This document shows, piece after piece, positions 1 through 8,567 of a stretch of 64,000 nucleotides of DNA. The notes below the pieces were generated by a model that saw only the letters and a list, made by a program, of their open reading frames with translations, made no database searches and was not told where the DNA came from. Within the stretch, counting starts at the first letter, position 1. The number at the start of each line of letters is the position of its first letter. This DNA comes from Pseudomonas sp. Au-Pse12 (lineage in GTDB: Bacteria; Pseudomonadota; Gammaproteobacteria; Pseudomonadales; Pseudomonadaceae), in NCBI RefSeq assembly GCF_021341665.1, contig NZ_JAJTTH010000007.1, positions 248,001 through 312,000 of the forward strand, read 5' to 3'. The position numbers were made by a program, and so were the translations under genes.

Positions 1-765
1 GCCCAGGTGATGCCAGCGGGCAACCCCCTGGTACGGTGAGTGCGAGCCGTTGCGATAGGTGCGCTTGAAGCGCCAGCGCAGCACGCCCACGGCCAGGCCA
101 AGCACGGCCATCAGGGTCGCGGCCAGGGACAGGTAGGTAACGATCGGCCCCCAGGCGCCATCGATGCCGATGCCCCGCAGCGGGTACAGCCAGTGCAGCC
201 AGGCGCCGATCCAGTTCCAGCCGCGCTCGGTGGCGGTGGCGTCGCGCACCACCTCGCCGGTGCTGCCAGAGACATACAACAGGCGGCGCTCGGCATCGGC
301 GGTGGCCACCCGGTACAAGGGCCGGTCGGCGTCCAGGGCCCGGGATTGGCTCCACATGTCGCCCTGCACCGCGCCGCGATCGCGCACCGCCACGCCAGGG
401 GCGAACTGCCGGGCCGCGGCCAGTGCCTCGACCCGGTCGGTGGGCAACGTGGGCAGGCCGCTATCGGCTTCGATCGCCACCTTGCGCGGCCCCGGGTATT
501 CGAGGATGTAGCGCGCGGCGCCGGCCACCGTGGTCAAGCGGATGCTCGCCGGCGCCTGCTCGGGATCGGCAGCGTGCAGCACCTGCTCCAGGTCGACGGA
601 TGCGGTGTCCAGTTGCAGCACGGGCAGACGTGACAGGCGTTCGGCGGGAGTCAGCTTGGGGTAGCCGACATACAGCATCACCACCCCGGAGATGAACCAC
701 AGGGCCATGAACAGGCAGGCAACAATGCCCAGCCAACGGTGCCAGAGGTACAGATAACGTTTCAT
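1..765 (-). CDS. PepSY-associated transmembrane protein (partial, runs off left edge)
   Basis: The frame is open from the ATG at 763-765 to the window edge (255 codons), so the C-terminus is missing. The N-terminus MKRYLYLWHRWLGIVACLFMALWFISGVVM is a first membrane helix with the K/R-x-HRWLG pattern of PepSY_TM proteins, shown here only as a short positional description (residues 1-29). A soluble periplasmic-type segment follows, then a second helix near residues 205-230. These proteins often accompany TonB receptors and are thought to act in metal or siderophore reduction or transport across the inner membrane. It lies downstream of the TonB receptor gene on the same strand, with about 70 bp between them, so co-transcription is likely. 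The substrate is not visible from sequence. Confidence 0.8.
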   Translation of the reverse strand, partial: MKRYLYLWHRWLGIVACLFMALWFISGVVMLYVGYPKLTPAERLSRLPVLQLDTASVDLEQVLHAADPEQAPASIRLTTVAGAARYILEYPGPRKVAIEADSGLPTLPTDRVEALAAARQFAPGVAVRDRGAVQGDMWSQSRALDADRPLYRVATADAERRLLYVSGSTGEVVRDATATERGWNWIGAWLHWLYPLRGIGIDGAWGPIVTYLSLAATLMAVLGLAVGVLRWRFKRTYRNGSHSPYQGVARWHHLG

Positions 766-834
766 CGCAGGCATCTCACAGAACAGCCATCTCACAGAGA
801 CGCAGGGCGCGGCCAGGCACCCCGCTGGCTCAGG

Positions 835-3003
835 TTAAAAGCGCGTTTGCAGCGCCAGCTCGAAGGTCCGTGGCGCCCCCAGGTACAGCTGGGTTTGCCC
901 CGTGGTGCGGGCGTAGACCTGATCGGTGAGGTTGCGCACCCGGCCGGTGATCCGCGTATCGGCATTCAACTGGTAGCCGACGAACGCGCCGAAGATCGTG
1001 TAGGCCGGCGCATAGCGGGTGTTGGCCGCGTTGGCGTACACCGACGACACGTAGCGCGCATCGCTGCCCACCTGCCAGGACGGGGCGATGTCGTAGGTCA
1101 GCCACAGGTTGGCCACCTTGTCCGGGGTGTTGGTGGGGCTGTTGCCCTTGCGCGACACCGAACGCCCGCCGACGTTTTCATAGAACTCGTCGTACTGCGC
1201 ATCGACATAGGCCAGGTTGCCTTCGGCCAACAGCTTGGGCGTGACCCGCAACGAGGCCGCCAGCTCCACGCCACGGGACGATTGCTGGCCCACCGGCTGG
1301 CTGCTGCCGGGGTTGCTCGGGTCGGCGGTGGAGAGGTTCTTGCGTTCGATGCGGTAGGCGGCCAGGGTCGCCGAGCCACGGCCGTCGAGGAAATCCAGCT
1401 TACTGCCGATCTCCCACTGGTTGCCGGTGCTGAGGTCAAAGTCGCGCACCTGCCCATAGCTGGCGGTGGTCAGGATCCCGGCCGGCGGGTCGGCGGCGGT
1501 GCTGTATTGCACGTAGACGTTGGCCGCCGGGGTCAGCTCGTACACCAGCCCCAGGCGCCCGGTGGTGGGCCGGTATTTACGCTGGAAGAACGCCGGGTTG
1601 GCTTCGCTGACGGCGCGGTAGTTGGTCACTTGCAGGTCGATCTGGTCATGGCGCAGGCCGCTGAGCAGGGACAGGCGATCGGTCAGTTGCAAGCGGTTTT
1701 CCAGGAACAGCGCCCAGGTGTCCACCTGGTTGCGGCGGTTCTTTTCGAAACCGCGCCGCATGCCCGGCAGGTCCCAGAAACTGCCCGGGTCGAAGTCGCC
1801 CGGATCAACGCCGGGCAGCGAGCCCGACACCGAGCGCGGGTAGTTGCTCATCACGTTGTGGCTGTAGTCGAGGCCCGCCGACCACTGGCTATCGAGGCCA
1901 AACAGGCTGTTGTGATGCATCAGTTCGAAACGATTGCCGTTGAGTTCCTGGGCGTGACGTTGGAGCAAGATGCCGGAACGCACCACCTGGCTGTTGTCAC
2001 CGTTGTAGGCGTAGGTTTCCAGGTTGCGGTATTCACGGTCGGCGTTGTAGTGGTACAGGGTGTTGCGCAGCGAAGTGCGCTCGTCGACCTGATAATCGAT
2101 GATCGAGCGCAGCCACTGCACCCGCTGTTCATAGCGGCCGTCGCTGACGTTGTAGTTCTCGAAGCGCCGGCGCTTGTCCACCTCCATCTTGCCGCCCAGC
2201 GGGTTCAGCGCCGGGGTGCCCCAGTAAGGGCTGTCGACGCTTTCGTTCTGGTACTCGTAGGCCAGGGTGTGGGACAGCTGGTCGTTGAAATCCGTCAACA
2301 GGGAGAAGGCCGTGGTCCAGGCATCGCGCTGCTCGCGGTCAACGTAACCGTTGCTGGTGGTGTGGCTGACATCCAAGCGCGCGTAGTGCCGCGGCCCTGC
2401 CCCCTCGTTCAGCGCGTGGTTGAAACCGAAGGAGGTTTCAGTGCTGTCGTAGGAGCCGTAGCTGACCCGCCCCTCGTTGAACGACTCGGTGCGCGAAGGC
2501 AGCTTGGTGATGTAGTTGATCGAACCGCCCACGGCGCCGGCGCCATAGAGAAAGCTCGACGGCCCGCCCACGGCCTCGACCCGGTCGTAGATCCAGCTGT
2601 CCACCGGGCGCGCGGCGATGGAGTCGTATTGCACGCTGATGCCGTTGAACAACTGGGTGATCTGCGCTCCGGAGAAGCCGCGATAGGAGACGAAACCCGG
2701 CACCCCGGGCGACGCCGCGGCGTTCATCCCCGGCACGCCGGCGAGCATGTCCTGGGTGTTGGCGGCGCCGCGCTGCTCGATCTGCTGGCGGTTGACCACG
2801 TTGACCGAGGCCGGGGTTTCCCGCGGGGTCAGGCCCAGGCGCGAGCCGGTGGAGGCCTGGGTATCGAGTTGCAGGCCGGTTTTTTGCTCTTCATCGGCGC
2901 TGATGCGCATCTGTGGCAATTGCACCGGGGCATCGGCCAGGGCGTTGAAGGACAAGGCACAGCACAGCGCCGCGCAACGGGGGGAGCGATACAGGAATTT
3001 CAT
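835..3003 (-). CDS. TonB-dependent siderophore/metal receptor
   Basis: This is an outer-membrane ligand-gated transporter of about 722 residues. The ATG at 3001-3003 is chosen because it gives a clean signal peptide (MKFLYRSP then a hydrophobic stretch ending ALADA). An ATG eight codons further upstream would add charged residues. The plug region contains the TPRETPASVNVV segment, then RVEAVGGPSSFLYG and GGSINYITK, all typical of TonB siderophore receptors. The C-terminus ends in an aromatic residue (LALQTRF), as needed for barrel insertion. There is no N-terminal signalling (STN) domain, so it should not control its own sigma factor. The DUF2946 gene lies upstream and the PepSY protein downstream, all on one strand. 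The ligand is unknown; iron-siderophore or copper are both possible. Confidence 0.9.
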   Translation of the reverse strand: MKFLYRSPRCAALCCALSFNALADAPVQLPQMRISADEEQKTGLQLDTQASTGSRLGLTPRETPASVNVVNRQQIEQRGAANTQDMLAGVPGMNAAASPGVPGFVSYRGFSGAQITQLFNGISVQYDSIAARPVDSWIYDRVEAVGGPSSFLYGAGAVGGSINYITKLPSRTESFNEGRVSYGSYDSTETSFGFNHALNEGAGPRHYARLDVSHTTSNGYVDREQRDAWTTAFSLLTDFNDQLSHTLAYEYQNESVDSPYWGTPALNPLGGKMEVDKRRRFENYNVSDGRYEQRVQWLRSIIDYQVDERTSLRNTLYHYNADREYRNLETYAYNGDNSQVVRSGILLQRHAQELNGNRFELMHHNSLFGLDSQWSAGLDYSHNVMSNYPRSVSGSLPGVDPGDFDPGSFWDLPGMRRGFEKNRRNQVDTWALFLENRLQLTDRLSLLSGLRHDQIDLQVTNYRAVSEANPAFFQRKYRPTTGRLGLVYELTPAANVYVQYSTAADPPAGILTTASYGQVRDFDLSTGNQWEIGSKLDFLDGRGSATLAAYRIERKNLSTADPSNPGSSQPVGQQSSRGVELAASLRVTPKLLAEGNLAYVDAQYDEFYENVGGRSVSRKGNSPTNTPDKVANLWLTYDIAPSWQVGSDARYVSSVYANAANTRYAPAYTIFGAFVGYQLNADTRITGRVRNLTDQVYARTTGQTQLYLGAPRTFELALQTRF

Positions 3004-3120
3004 GGACTCGGACTCGAAAAAAATCATCGAACAGCGTCCGGCAGCAGTCGCCGGGGCGACCGTGCAGCTAATGCCGGAGGACGAGAAAGCGCGACCGTCT
3101 GATGCGGTCGCCAGGGCGAG

Positions 3121-3504
3121 TCAGCCCAGAGGAGGTGCCCGGGGATTGAGCGCAGGCCAGGAATAACGCGGCGGCGCCTTGCCGCGCTGCTCGCCTCCCT
3201 GCCGTGGCGGGCGTTGGCGGCGCAGCATCCAGCCCAGGCAAAACAGCAGCGCGATGCTCAGGCTCACGGCCGAGCACAATGGGCACATGAAGGTGCTCAG
3301 CCCACCGGCGGCGGCCTGATCGCTGAAGTCGGCGTTCAGCGCCGGGCCCGGGTTGCCCATGGCGGAACAGAACTGCCCGCCGACACCATTGAGTTCCAGC
3401 CCGGCCATCTGCCCATGGCCCAGGCCGCAGACGAACACGTTGAACAGCACGCAGAAATACAGCGTCCAGGCAATGTGGGGGCGATGGGGGGAGGCATGGG
3501 TCAT
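3121..3504 (-). CDS. DUF2946-type small membrane protein
   Basis: This 127-residue protein has a hydrophobic N-terminal helix (about residues 12-32) and a second one around residues 78-95. A CPLC motif (residues about 75-78) sits just before the second helix. The combination of short length, two helices and a Cys-Pro-x-Cys motif next to a TonB receptor fits the DUF2946 family, whose members are often found in copper or iron-responsive loci of Pseudomonas. A metal-handling role is an inference from the cysteines and from the neighbours. The gap to the receptor is about 117 bp, so a shared transcript is plausible. Confidence 0.6.
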   Translation of the reverse strand: MTHASPHRPHIAWTLYFCVLFNVFVCGLGHGQMAGLELNGVGGQFCSAMGNPGPALNADFSDQAAAGGLSTFMCPLCSAVSLSIALLFCLGWMLRRQRPPRQGGEQRGKAPPRYSWPALNPRAPPLG

Positions 3505-4089
3505 GGCGGCAAGATTAACAGCGAAAAAAGCGGCGGAAAATCACCAATGCATGGAAAGCGAAACGCATGGGCCCGCCAGCGGTGAGGTTGTGGCGAGCTT
3601 TATAGCCAACTCCCGAAGAGTGGAGGATCGGACCAGAACTAAAGTGGCGGCGTCTGGTTTTTTACAGCGGGTTGAGGGGCAGGCAACCCCCTCACAGATA
3701 AAAGGAGCCGCCCCCCTTCGCTTGCACACGAACTAGGTGGCAGCCATACGCAGGTGTGCAAGACCGAGCCTGCAAGGACACCCGGCAGATCCGAAGATCT
3801 CCCGCACACGGCGGCCATAACGCAGCGGACATGAAAACGATCGATCAGTGCTGATCGCTTGCGCGCCTTTGCAGCGTTCGGACTTGCACATCCGAGCCAT
3901 CGATTGGGCGATGGCTCCAGCACGCTAGTCCGCCCACCTGGCGCATTCAAGCGGCCGGCAGCTTCTCGGATGCCTTACAAAAGAAAGCGAATAAGCCGTG
4001 GGTAACGGCGCTCTGGCTGCCGCACCTGCCCGGCAGCCGGAGCGACGAGCCGGGCTAAGGCTCGTCGCGTGCGGGGGCAGGCGGGGATT
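3505..4089. other. Structured intergenic region with several hairpins, no convincing gene
   Basis: Nearly 600 bp lie between the DUF2946 gene start and the universal stress protein stop. I see three short perfect stems: tgagggg/cccctca near 3673-3699, gatcag/ctgatc near 3840-3857, and gagccatcg/cgatggctc near 3894-3918. Two minus-strand reading frames (3541-3729 and 3639-3950) look non-coding: odd composition and no ribosome site. The segment resembles the structured repeat-like intergenic DNA common in P. fluorescens, but I cannot name a family. Confidence 0.4.
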
Positions 4090-5001
4090 TCAGCCCTGGT
4101 TCAGCGCCTTCACCGCCAGGATGCTGCCCGGCATCGAATACAGGGCGCGCTCGGTGGTGCTGCCGATCAAGCGGCCAAAGCCGGTGCGGTGCACGGTGCC
4201 CATGACCACCACGTCCACCAGGTACTCGTCGACGAACTGGGCGATGCCCGGCACCGGCGGGCCCATGATGAAGTGGCGAAATTCCTGGGGCACGTTGTAT
4301 TGATCGCCCAGGCGTTCGAACTCCTTGTGCAGGGAGTCGCGCAACTCGTCCAGGCAGTTGACGCTCCAGGCGGTGGACGCCACCGGCGCCACGCCGTCGA
4401 GCATCGGCATCAGGTCGTAGGCATACAGCAGGTGCAACTGGGCATCGCATTGCAGGGCCAGGGCGTTGGCGGTCTGGATGATCAGACCGTTGAGGCCGCT
4501 GATCTGGGTGTCGGACTGGGCCGGGTCGACGGCAGCGACGATGCGCCGGGGCAGTTTGTGCGGGGCGTCGTTGACCAGGTGCACCGGCACCGGGGCATCG
4601 CGCAGCAGGTGGCAGTCCAGCGGGGTGACGAAGACCCGCTTGAGGGCCGATTCCAGGGTCACGTCCTTGATCAGCAGGTCAGGCTGGAACTCGTCGATGT
4701 AGGCCAGCATGTCCTTGAGCACCTGGGTGCTCCAGATCACCTGGGTGGTGACTTGCACGCCCTGCTCGCGCATCCATTCGGCCTCCACCTGCAACCAGCG
4801 TTCATGGCGTTGCAGGTAGGCCTGGCGTTCGCTGTCCTCCAGGTGCTCTTCCCACAGGTAGGTGCGCGCTGGCGGTTCGACGAACACCAGGGCATGCAGC
4901 GCTGCGCCACTGGCCTGGGCCAGGGCGGCGGCGCGACGAGCCGCGGGGGATTGGTGCTGCTGGGGGTCGGCAATCAGCAACAGGCGCTGGTACTGGCTCA
5001 T
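4090..5001 (-). CDS. Tandem universal stress protein (UspE-like)
   Basis: This 303-residue protein has two Usp domains in tandem. The first starts MSQYQRLLLIADPQ and the second around residue 150 with RRIVAAVDPAQ. The C-terminal half ends with VVMGTVHRTGFGRLIGSTTE, the usual GxxxGxGx-type nucleotide-binding region of Usp proteins. I place the start at 4999-5001 because AAGGAGG lies 6-8 nt upstream; the frame remains open further upstream but without a ribosome site. A perfect TTGAT-N4-ATCAA box lies about 58 bp upstream, so Anr-dependent expression under low oxygen is likely. The alcohol dehydrogenase gene immediately upstream has the same type of box. Confidence 0.9.
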   Translation of the reverse strand: MSQYQRLLLIADPQQHQSPAARRAAALAQASGAALHALVFVEPPARTYLWEEHLEDSERQAYLQRHERWLQVEAEWMREQGVQVTTQVIWSTQVLKDMLAYIDEFQPDLLIKDVTLESALKRVFVTPLDCHLLRDAPVPVHLVNDAPHKLPRRIVAAVDPAQSDTQISGLNGLIIQTANALALQCDAQLHLLYAYDLMPMLDGVAPVASTAWSVNCLDELRDSLHKEFERLGDQYNVPQEFRHFIMGPPVPGIAQFVDEYLVDVVVMGTVHRTGFGRLIGSTTERALYSMPGSILAVKALNQG

Positions 5002-5058
5002 GGTGAACCTCCTTGGACGGTAATGGCCAAAGTGTCGAGGCAGACGGGCCCGGGCGCC

Positions 5059-5072
5059 TTGATATGCATCAA
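5059..5072 (-). promoter_or_regulatory. Anr/FNR box upstream of the universal stress protein gene
   Basis: The sequence TTGATATGCATCAA is a perfect match to the FNR/Anr consensus TTGAT-N4-ATCAA. It lies 57 bp upstream of the Usp start codon, in the gap after the alcohol dehydrogenase stop codon. This position suits a class II activator site. Confidence 0.75.
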
Positions 5073-5090
5073 CGACACCCGGTGCGCGGG

Positions 5091-6164
5091 TCATGGCGTG
5101 ATGGCGATCTTCATCACACCGTCGCGCTGGCTGGCGAACAGCTCATAGGCGGCTTCGATGTCATCGAGCTTGAAGCGGTGGGTGACCAGCGGCTTGAGGT
5201 CCACCTGGCCACTGGCAACCACCTCCATCAGCCGGCGCATGCGCTCCTTGCCGCCGGGGCACAGGGTGCTGAGGATGCTCAGGTCGCCGAGGCCGGCGGC
5301 GTAGGCATCCAGGGGGATGCGCAGGTCGCTGGAGTAGACCCCCAGGCTCGACAGCTTGCCGCCCGGGCGCAGCACCCGCAGCGCCGATTCGAAGGTGCCC
5401 TGGGTGCCCAGGGCCTCGATCGACACATCGACCCCGCGGCCGTCGGTGAGGTCCATGATCTGCTTGACCACGTCGCCCTGCTTGAAGTCCACCACGTGGG
5501 TGGCGCCCAGCCCGCGCGCCACGCTCATGCGCGCGGCCACGGTGTCGACGCCGATGATGGTGGTGGCGCCCTTGAGCCGCGCCCCGGCCACCGCGCACAG
5601 GCCAATGGGCCCCAGGGCGAACACCGCCACGCTGTCGCCGATATTGACCTCGGCACGCTCGGCACCGGAGAAACCGGTGGACATGATGTCCGGGCACATC
5701 AGCACTTCTTCATCGCTCAGGCCGTCGGGGATCGGGCACAGGTTGGCCAGGGCGTCCGGCACCCGCACGTATTCGGCCTGGCAGCCGTCGATGGTGTTGC
5801 CGAACTTCCAGCCGCCGGTGGCGCGAAAGCCATGGCGGGTGTCCGGGCCGTCCTGGGAGCCGCAGCCACACAGGCAGGCATAACTCTGGCCACTGGGGGT
5901 GATGGCCCCGGCGATCACCCGCTGGCCCTCATGGAAACCGCGGACCTGGGAACCCAGGCGCTCGATCACGCCCACCGGTTCGTGGCCGATGGTCAGGCCC
6001 TTGGCCACCGGGTATTCACCGCGCAGGATGTGCACGTCGGTGCCACAGATCGTGGTGGTGGTGATCCGCACCAGGGCATCCAGCGGACCGATTTCGGGGA
6101 TGTCCTTGTCGTCCAGCACGATGCGGTTCTTTTCGACGAAAATCGCTGCTTTCATCTTGGCCAT
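5091..6164 (-). CDS. Zinc-dependent alcohol dehydrogenase
   Basis: This is a 357-residue medium-chain dehydrogenase. Catalytic zinc ligands are visible in TTICGTDVH (Cys), GHEPVG (His-Glu) and MCPDIMSTGF (Asp). The GGWKFGN segment is close to the GWKFSN segment of secondary (isopropanol) dehydrogenases of the Thermoanaerobacter/Clostridium type. The nucleotide fold follows as FALGPIGLCAVAGA and GVDTVAARM; the aspartate after the second beta strand favours NAD. A cysteine cluster (CLCGC) lies where other family members have a structural zinc site. The ATG at 6162-6164 has GGAGGA upstream. An Anr box further upstream suggests induction under oxygen limitation, together with the downstream universal stress protein. 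Confidence 0.9.
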   Translation of the reverse strand: MAKMKAAIFVEKNRIVLDDKDIPEIGPLDALVRITTTTICGTDVHILRGEYPVAKGLTIGHEPVGVIERLGSQVRGFHEGQRVIAGAITPSGQSYACLCGCGSQDGPDTRHGFRATGGWKFGNTIDGCQAEYVRVPDALANLCPIPDGLSDEEVLMCPDIMSTGFSGAERAEVNIGDSVAVFALGPIGLCAVAGARLKGATTIIGVDTVAARMSVARGLGATHVVDFKQGDVVKQIMDLTDGRGVDVSIEALGTQGTFESALRVLRPGGKLSSLGVYSSDLRIPLDAYAAGLGDLSILSTLCPGGKERMRRLMEVVASGQVDLKPLVTHRFKLDDIEAAYELFASQRDGVMKIAITP

Positions 6165-6247
6165 GTTCAAGTCCTCCAGTACCGGGAAAGGTTCTGCGTG
6201 GCTGCGCAAATCTGCTGACAGGCTGCGCGGATAATGCCGCCAGGGGC

Positions 6248-6261
6248 TTGATCATGATCAA
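6248..6261 (-). promoter_or_regulatory. Anr/FNR box upstream of the alcohol dehydrogenase gene
   Basis: The sequence TTGATCATGATCAA is a perfect palindromic match to TTGAT-N4-ATCAA. It lies about 85 bp upstream of the dehydrogenase start codon. The second such box, before the universal stress protein gene, strengthens the call. Confidence 0.75.
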
Positions 6262-6321
6262 GCAATGGGCCGTTGGCCCGCTCGCGGCCTGCCCTGCCCT
6301 GCCCTGACTCGCCCCGCCGTA

Positions 6322-7455
6322 TCAGCCACGCCCGGCGGCGCGCCACCGCGCCAGCATCAAGGCCGCGGCGGCACACACCGCCAGGCTCGGCGCCAGGGCC
6401 TGGGCCCAGGCCACCAGCAGCAGGCCGGCGCCAATCAGCAGGTAGTAAAGTAGCCCGAACCAGGCCCCGGCGCTGCCCAGCCGGTCGCTGTAGGCCAGCA
6501 GCGCCGAGCCGAGGATGTTCGGTATCGCCAGGCCGAAGCCGAGCACCACGCCGAGCATCGGCAGCACCAGCCACAGGCTGTGCTGCAAGGCCTGGACCCC
6601 GCCCGCGCCCAGCAAAACGCTCAACGCCGCCAGCACCAGCAAGCGCCGCGCTTGCCAGCCCCGGGCCAGCAAGCGACGGTTGAGCCAGGCGCCCAGGCCT
6701 GAACCCAGGGCCAGCAGCGCGCCGCTGTAGCCGAACCACTGCTCGCCCTGCCCCAGCTCGCGGAACAGGAACGGCCCGAGGCTGTAGTAGCTGAGCAAGG
6801 CAATGTTGAACAGCGCCACCAGCAGCGCCGAGCGCCAGATGCCCGGGTCGCCGAGCATTTGCCACAGGGTCGCGACCAGGGGCGCCAGGGGCTGGGCCGG
6901 CGGGCGGGTTTCCGGCAAGGCCCGGGCGCACCAGCCAAGCAAGGCCAGGGCCAGCAGCAACAAGCCGGCCAGGGCGCCCCGGTAACCCCAGGCGTGCACC
7001 AGGGCGGAACCGCTGAACAGGCCAATCGCCGGGCTCGCCGCCAGCAGCATGCCCACCAGGGAAAACACCCGCACCAGCTCGCTGCCGCGATACCGGTCGC
7101 GCAGCAGGGTCTGGGTCACCACCGAGCCCGCCGCCGCGCCCAGGGCCGCCAGGGCCTGGCACAGCAACAGCGCGCTGAAACTCTGCACCTGCAGCTCCAT
7201 GGCCAGGGCCAGGGCATACAGCGCCAGGCCCCCCAGCAAGGCCGGGCGCCGCCCCCAGCGATCGCTCAGGCGCCCCCACAGCAGCACACCCGGGGCAAAC
7301 CCCAGGACGAACAGTGAAAGGCTCTGGGCCGCTTGCCCGGGGGTCACGCCAAAGGCCTGGCCGAGATCGGTCAGGGCCGGGCTGTAGAGGGTCTGGGCGA
7401 TCTGCGGGAACATCAACAGGGCCAGGGCCAGGGGCAACAGGAAACGGTTATTCAT
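6322..7455 (-). CDS. MFS efflux transporter, Bcr/CflA type
   Basis: This 377-residue protein is almost entirely hydrophobic, with about twelve helices. The loop between helices 2 and 3 reads GRLSDRWGRRPALLGG, the classic MFS signature. The helix-1 region QIAQTLYSPALTDLGQAFGV and the SVVTQTLLRDRY segment after helix 4 resemble Bcr/CflA drug exporters. It should pump small toxic molecules out of the cytoplasm using the proton gradient. The AraC-family gene is transcribed divergently from about 100 bp away and probably controls it. Confidence 0.85.
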   Translation of the reverse strand: MNNRFLLPLALALLMFPQIAQTLYSPALTDLGQAFGVTPGQAAQSLSLFVLGFAPGVLLWGRLSDRWGRRPALLGGLALYALALAMELQVQSFSALLLCQALAALGAAAGSVVTQTLLRDRYRGSELVRVFSLVGMLLAASPAIGLFSGSALVHAWGYRGALAGLLLLALALLGWCARALPETRPPAQPLAPLVATLWQMLGDPGIWRSALLVALFNIALLSYYSLGPFLFRELGQGEQWFGYSGALLALGSGLGAWLNRRLLARGWQARRLLVLAALSVLLGAGGVQALQHSLWLVLPMLGVVLGFGLAIPNILGSALLAYSDRLGSAGAWFGLLYYLLIGAGLLLVAWAQALAPSLAVCAAAALMLARWRAAGRG

Positions 7456-7554
7456 CAGGCAGGGCTCGGCAAAAAAAAACTGCCGGCGATTCTAGGCAGC
7501 GACGCCTGGCGTATTATCGCAACCCTGCCAATAACTATCGGAAATACGCCAACC

Positions 7555-8319
7555 ATGGCTTGGCTCGAACCACAGGCTCAGTTCGACCCGGATCGCTTCA
7601 GCGCGCCGCTGATCGGCATCGCCGCGACCCTCGGCGATCACGACTCCGGCCTGCACCGGCACCGCCGCGGGCAACTGCTGTACACCCGCCAGGGCTGCAC
7701 CCGGATCACCCTGGCCGACCGCGTGTGCCTGCTGCCCCCGTCGCGGGCGGCGTGGATTCCCGCAGGGGTGACGCACCGTGCGCAAATGCAGCAGAGCGTG
7801 GACTATCGCTCGCTGTACTTCTGCGCCGAGCTGAGCCCGCAACTGCCCGGGGAGGTGGCGGTGATCGAAGTCAGCCCGCTGCTTCAGGCGGTGCTGGAAC
7901 CCATGGCCCAGGCGGCCTTCGACTGCGACTGGAGCCAGGGCCGCTACCCGCACCTGCTGGGCCTGTGCATCGAGGAAATCCGCCTGGCCCTGCGCCAGCC
8001 GCTGTCGTTGCCCCTGCCCCGGGACAAGCGCCTGCAACCGCTGCTGGCGGACCTGCAACCACTGCCGCCGCCCTTGCAGGTGCTGGCCACCCGGGTCGGC
8101 GCCAGCAGCCGCACCATCGGCCGGATCTTCCAGCGCGAGACCGGCCTGAGCTACCAGCAATGGCGCCAGCAGTGGCGCCTGATGCGCGCCATCGAGCTGC
8201 TCGCCACCGGCCGCAGCATCGGCTACACCGCCTTCGAGCTGGGCTTTGCCAGCGACAGCATCTTCATCGCCTTCTTCAAGGCCATGACCGGCACCACGCC
8301 GCGGGCGTACTTCCGGTAG
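7555..8319 (+). CDS. AraC-family transcriptional regulator
   Basis: This 254-residue regulator has an N-terminal cupin-like ligand domain. It includes HRHRRGQLLYT and the WIPAGVTHR segment, which is standard for AraC proteins of this subgroup. The C-terminal double helix-turn-helix covers about residues 155-254, with VGASSRTIGRIFQRETGLSY as the first and GYTAFELGFASDSIFIAFFK as the second reader helix region. The ATG at 7555 is preferred because the upstream part of the frame overlaps the divergent transporter gene and lacks protein-like composition. It is probably a local regulator of the divergent MFS pump. Confidence 0.88.
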   Translation: MAWLEPQAQFDPDRFSAPLIGIAATLGDHDSGLHRHRRGQLLYTRQGCTRITLADRVCLLPPSRAAWIPAGVTHRAQMQQSVDYRSLYFCAELSPQLPGEVAVIEVSPLLQAVLEPMAQAAFDCDWSQGRYPHLLGLCIEEIRLALRQPLSLPLPRDKRLQPLLADLQPLPPPLQVLATRVGASSRTIGRIFQRETGLSYQQWRQQWRLMRAIELLATGRSIGYTAFELGFASDSIFIAFFKAMTGTTPRAYFR

Positions 8320-8365
8320 GGGGTAATGCTATTCACTTAAGCGGCAGAACGAACGGGAGGCCTGT

Positions 8366-8497
8366 TGTGGCGAGGGAGCTTGCTCCCGCTCGGCCGCATA
8401 GCGGTCGTAACACCTGCCGGCGCGGTTTATCAGGCTCATCGCGTAGGCGCGACTGGGGGCGCTGCGCACCCCAGCGGGAGCAAGCTCCCTCGCCACA
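8366..8497. repeat. REP-type inverted repeat pair (REPIN-like)
   Basis: Two 25-bp arms, tgtggcgagggagcttgctcccgct-type at 8366-8390 and its reverse complement at 8473-8497, face each other across about 80 bp. Each arm also contains its own small palindrome (gggagcttgctccc). This is the layout of doublet REP elements that are dispersed in P. fluorescens genomes. It sits between the convergent AraC and MscS genes. Confidence 0.75.
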
Positions 8498-8567
8498 GGG
8501 TAATGCTCTGCAAAGGGGCCTTTGCCCAGCCTCGCTGGCCGGGCCGAGGTTGGGTATCGCCGGCGCC

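Noticed and set aside
739..3102. 787-codon plus-strand frame opposite the TonB receptor
   Set aside because: It is the antisense shadow of a clear receptor gene; it has no recognisable domains and is rich in Val, Ala, Gly and His, as shadow frames are here.
3541..3950. Two minus-strand frames in the intergenic region left of the Usp gene
   Set aside because: Mutually overlapping, no ribosome site, cover the hairpins; more likely a repeat or RNA than proteins.
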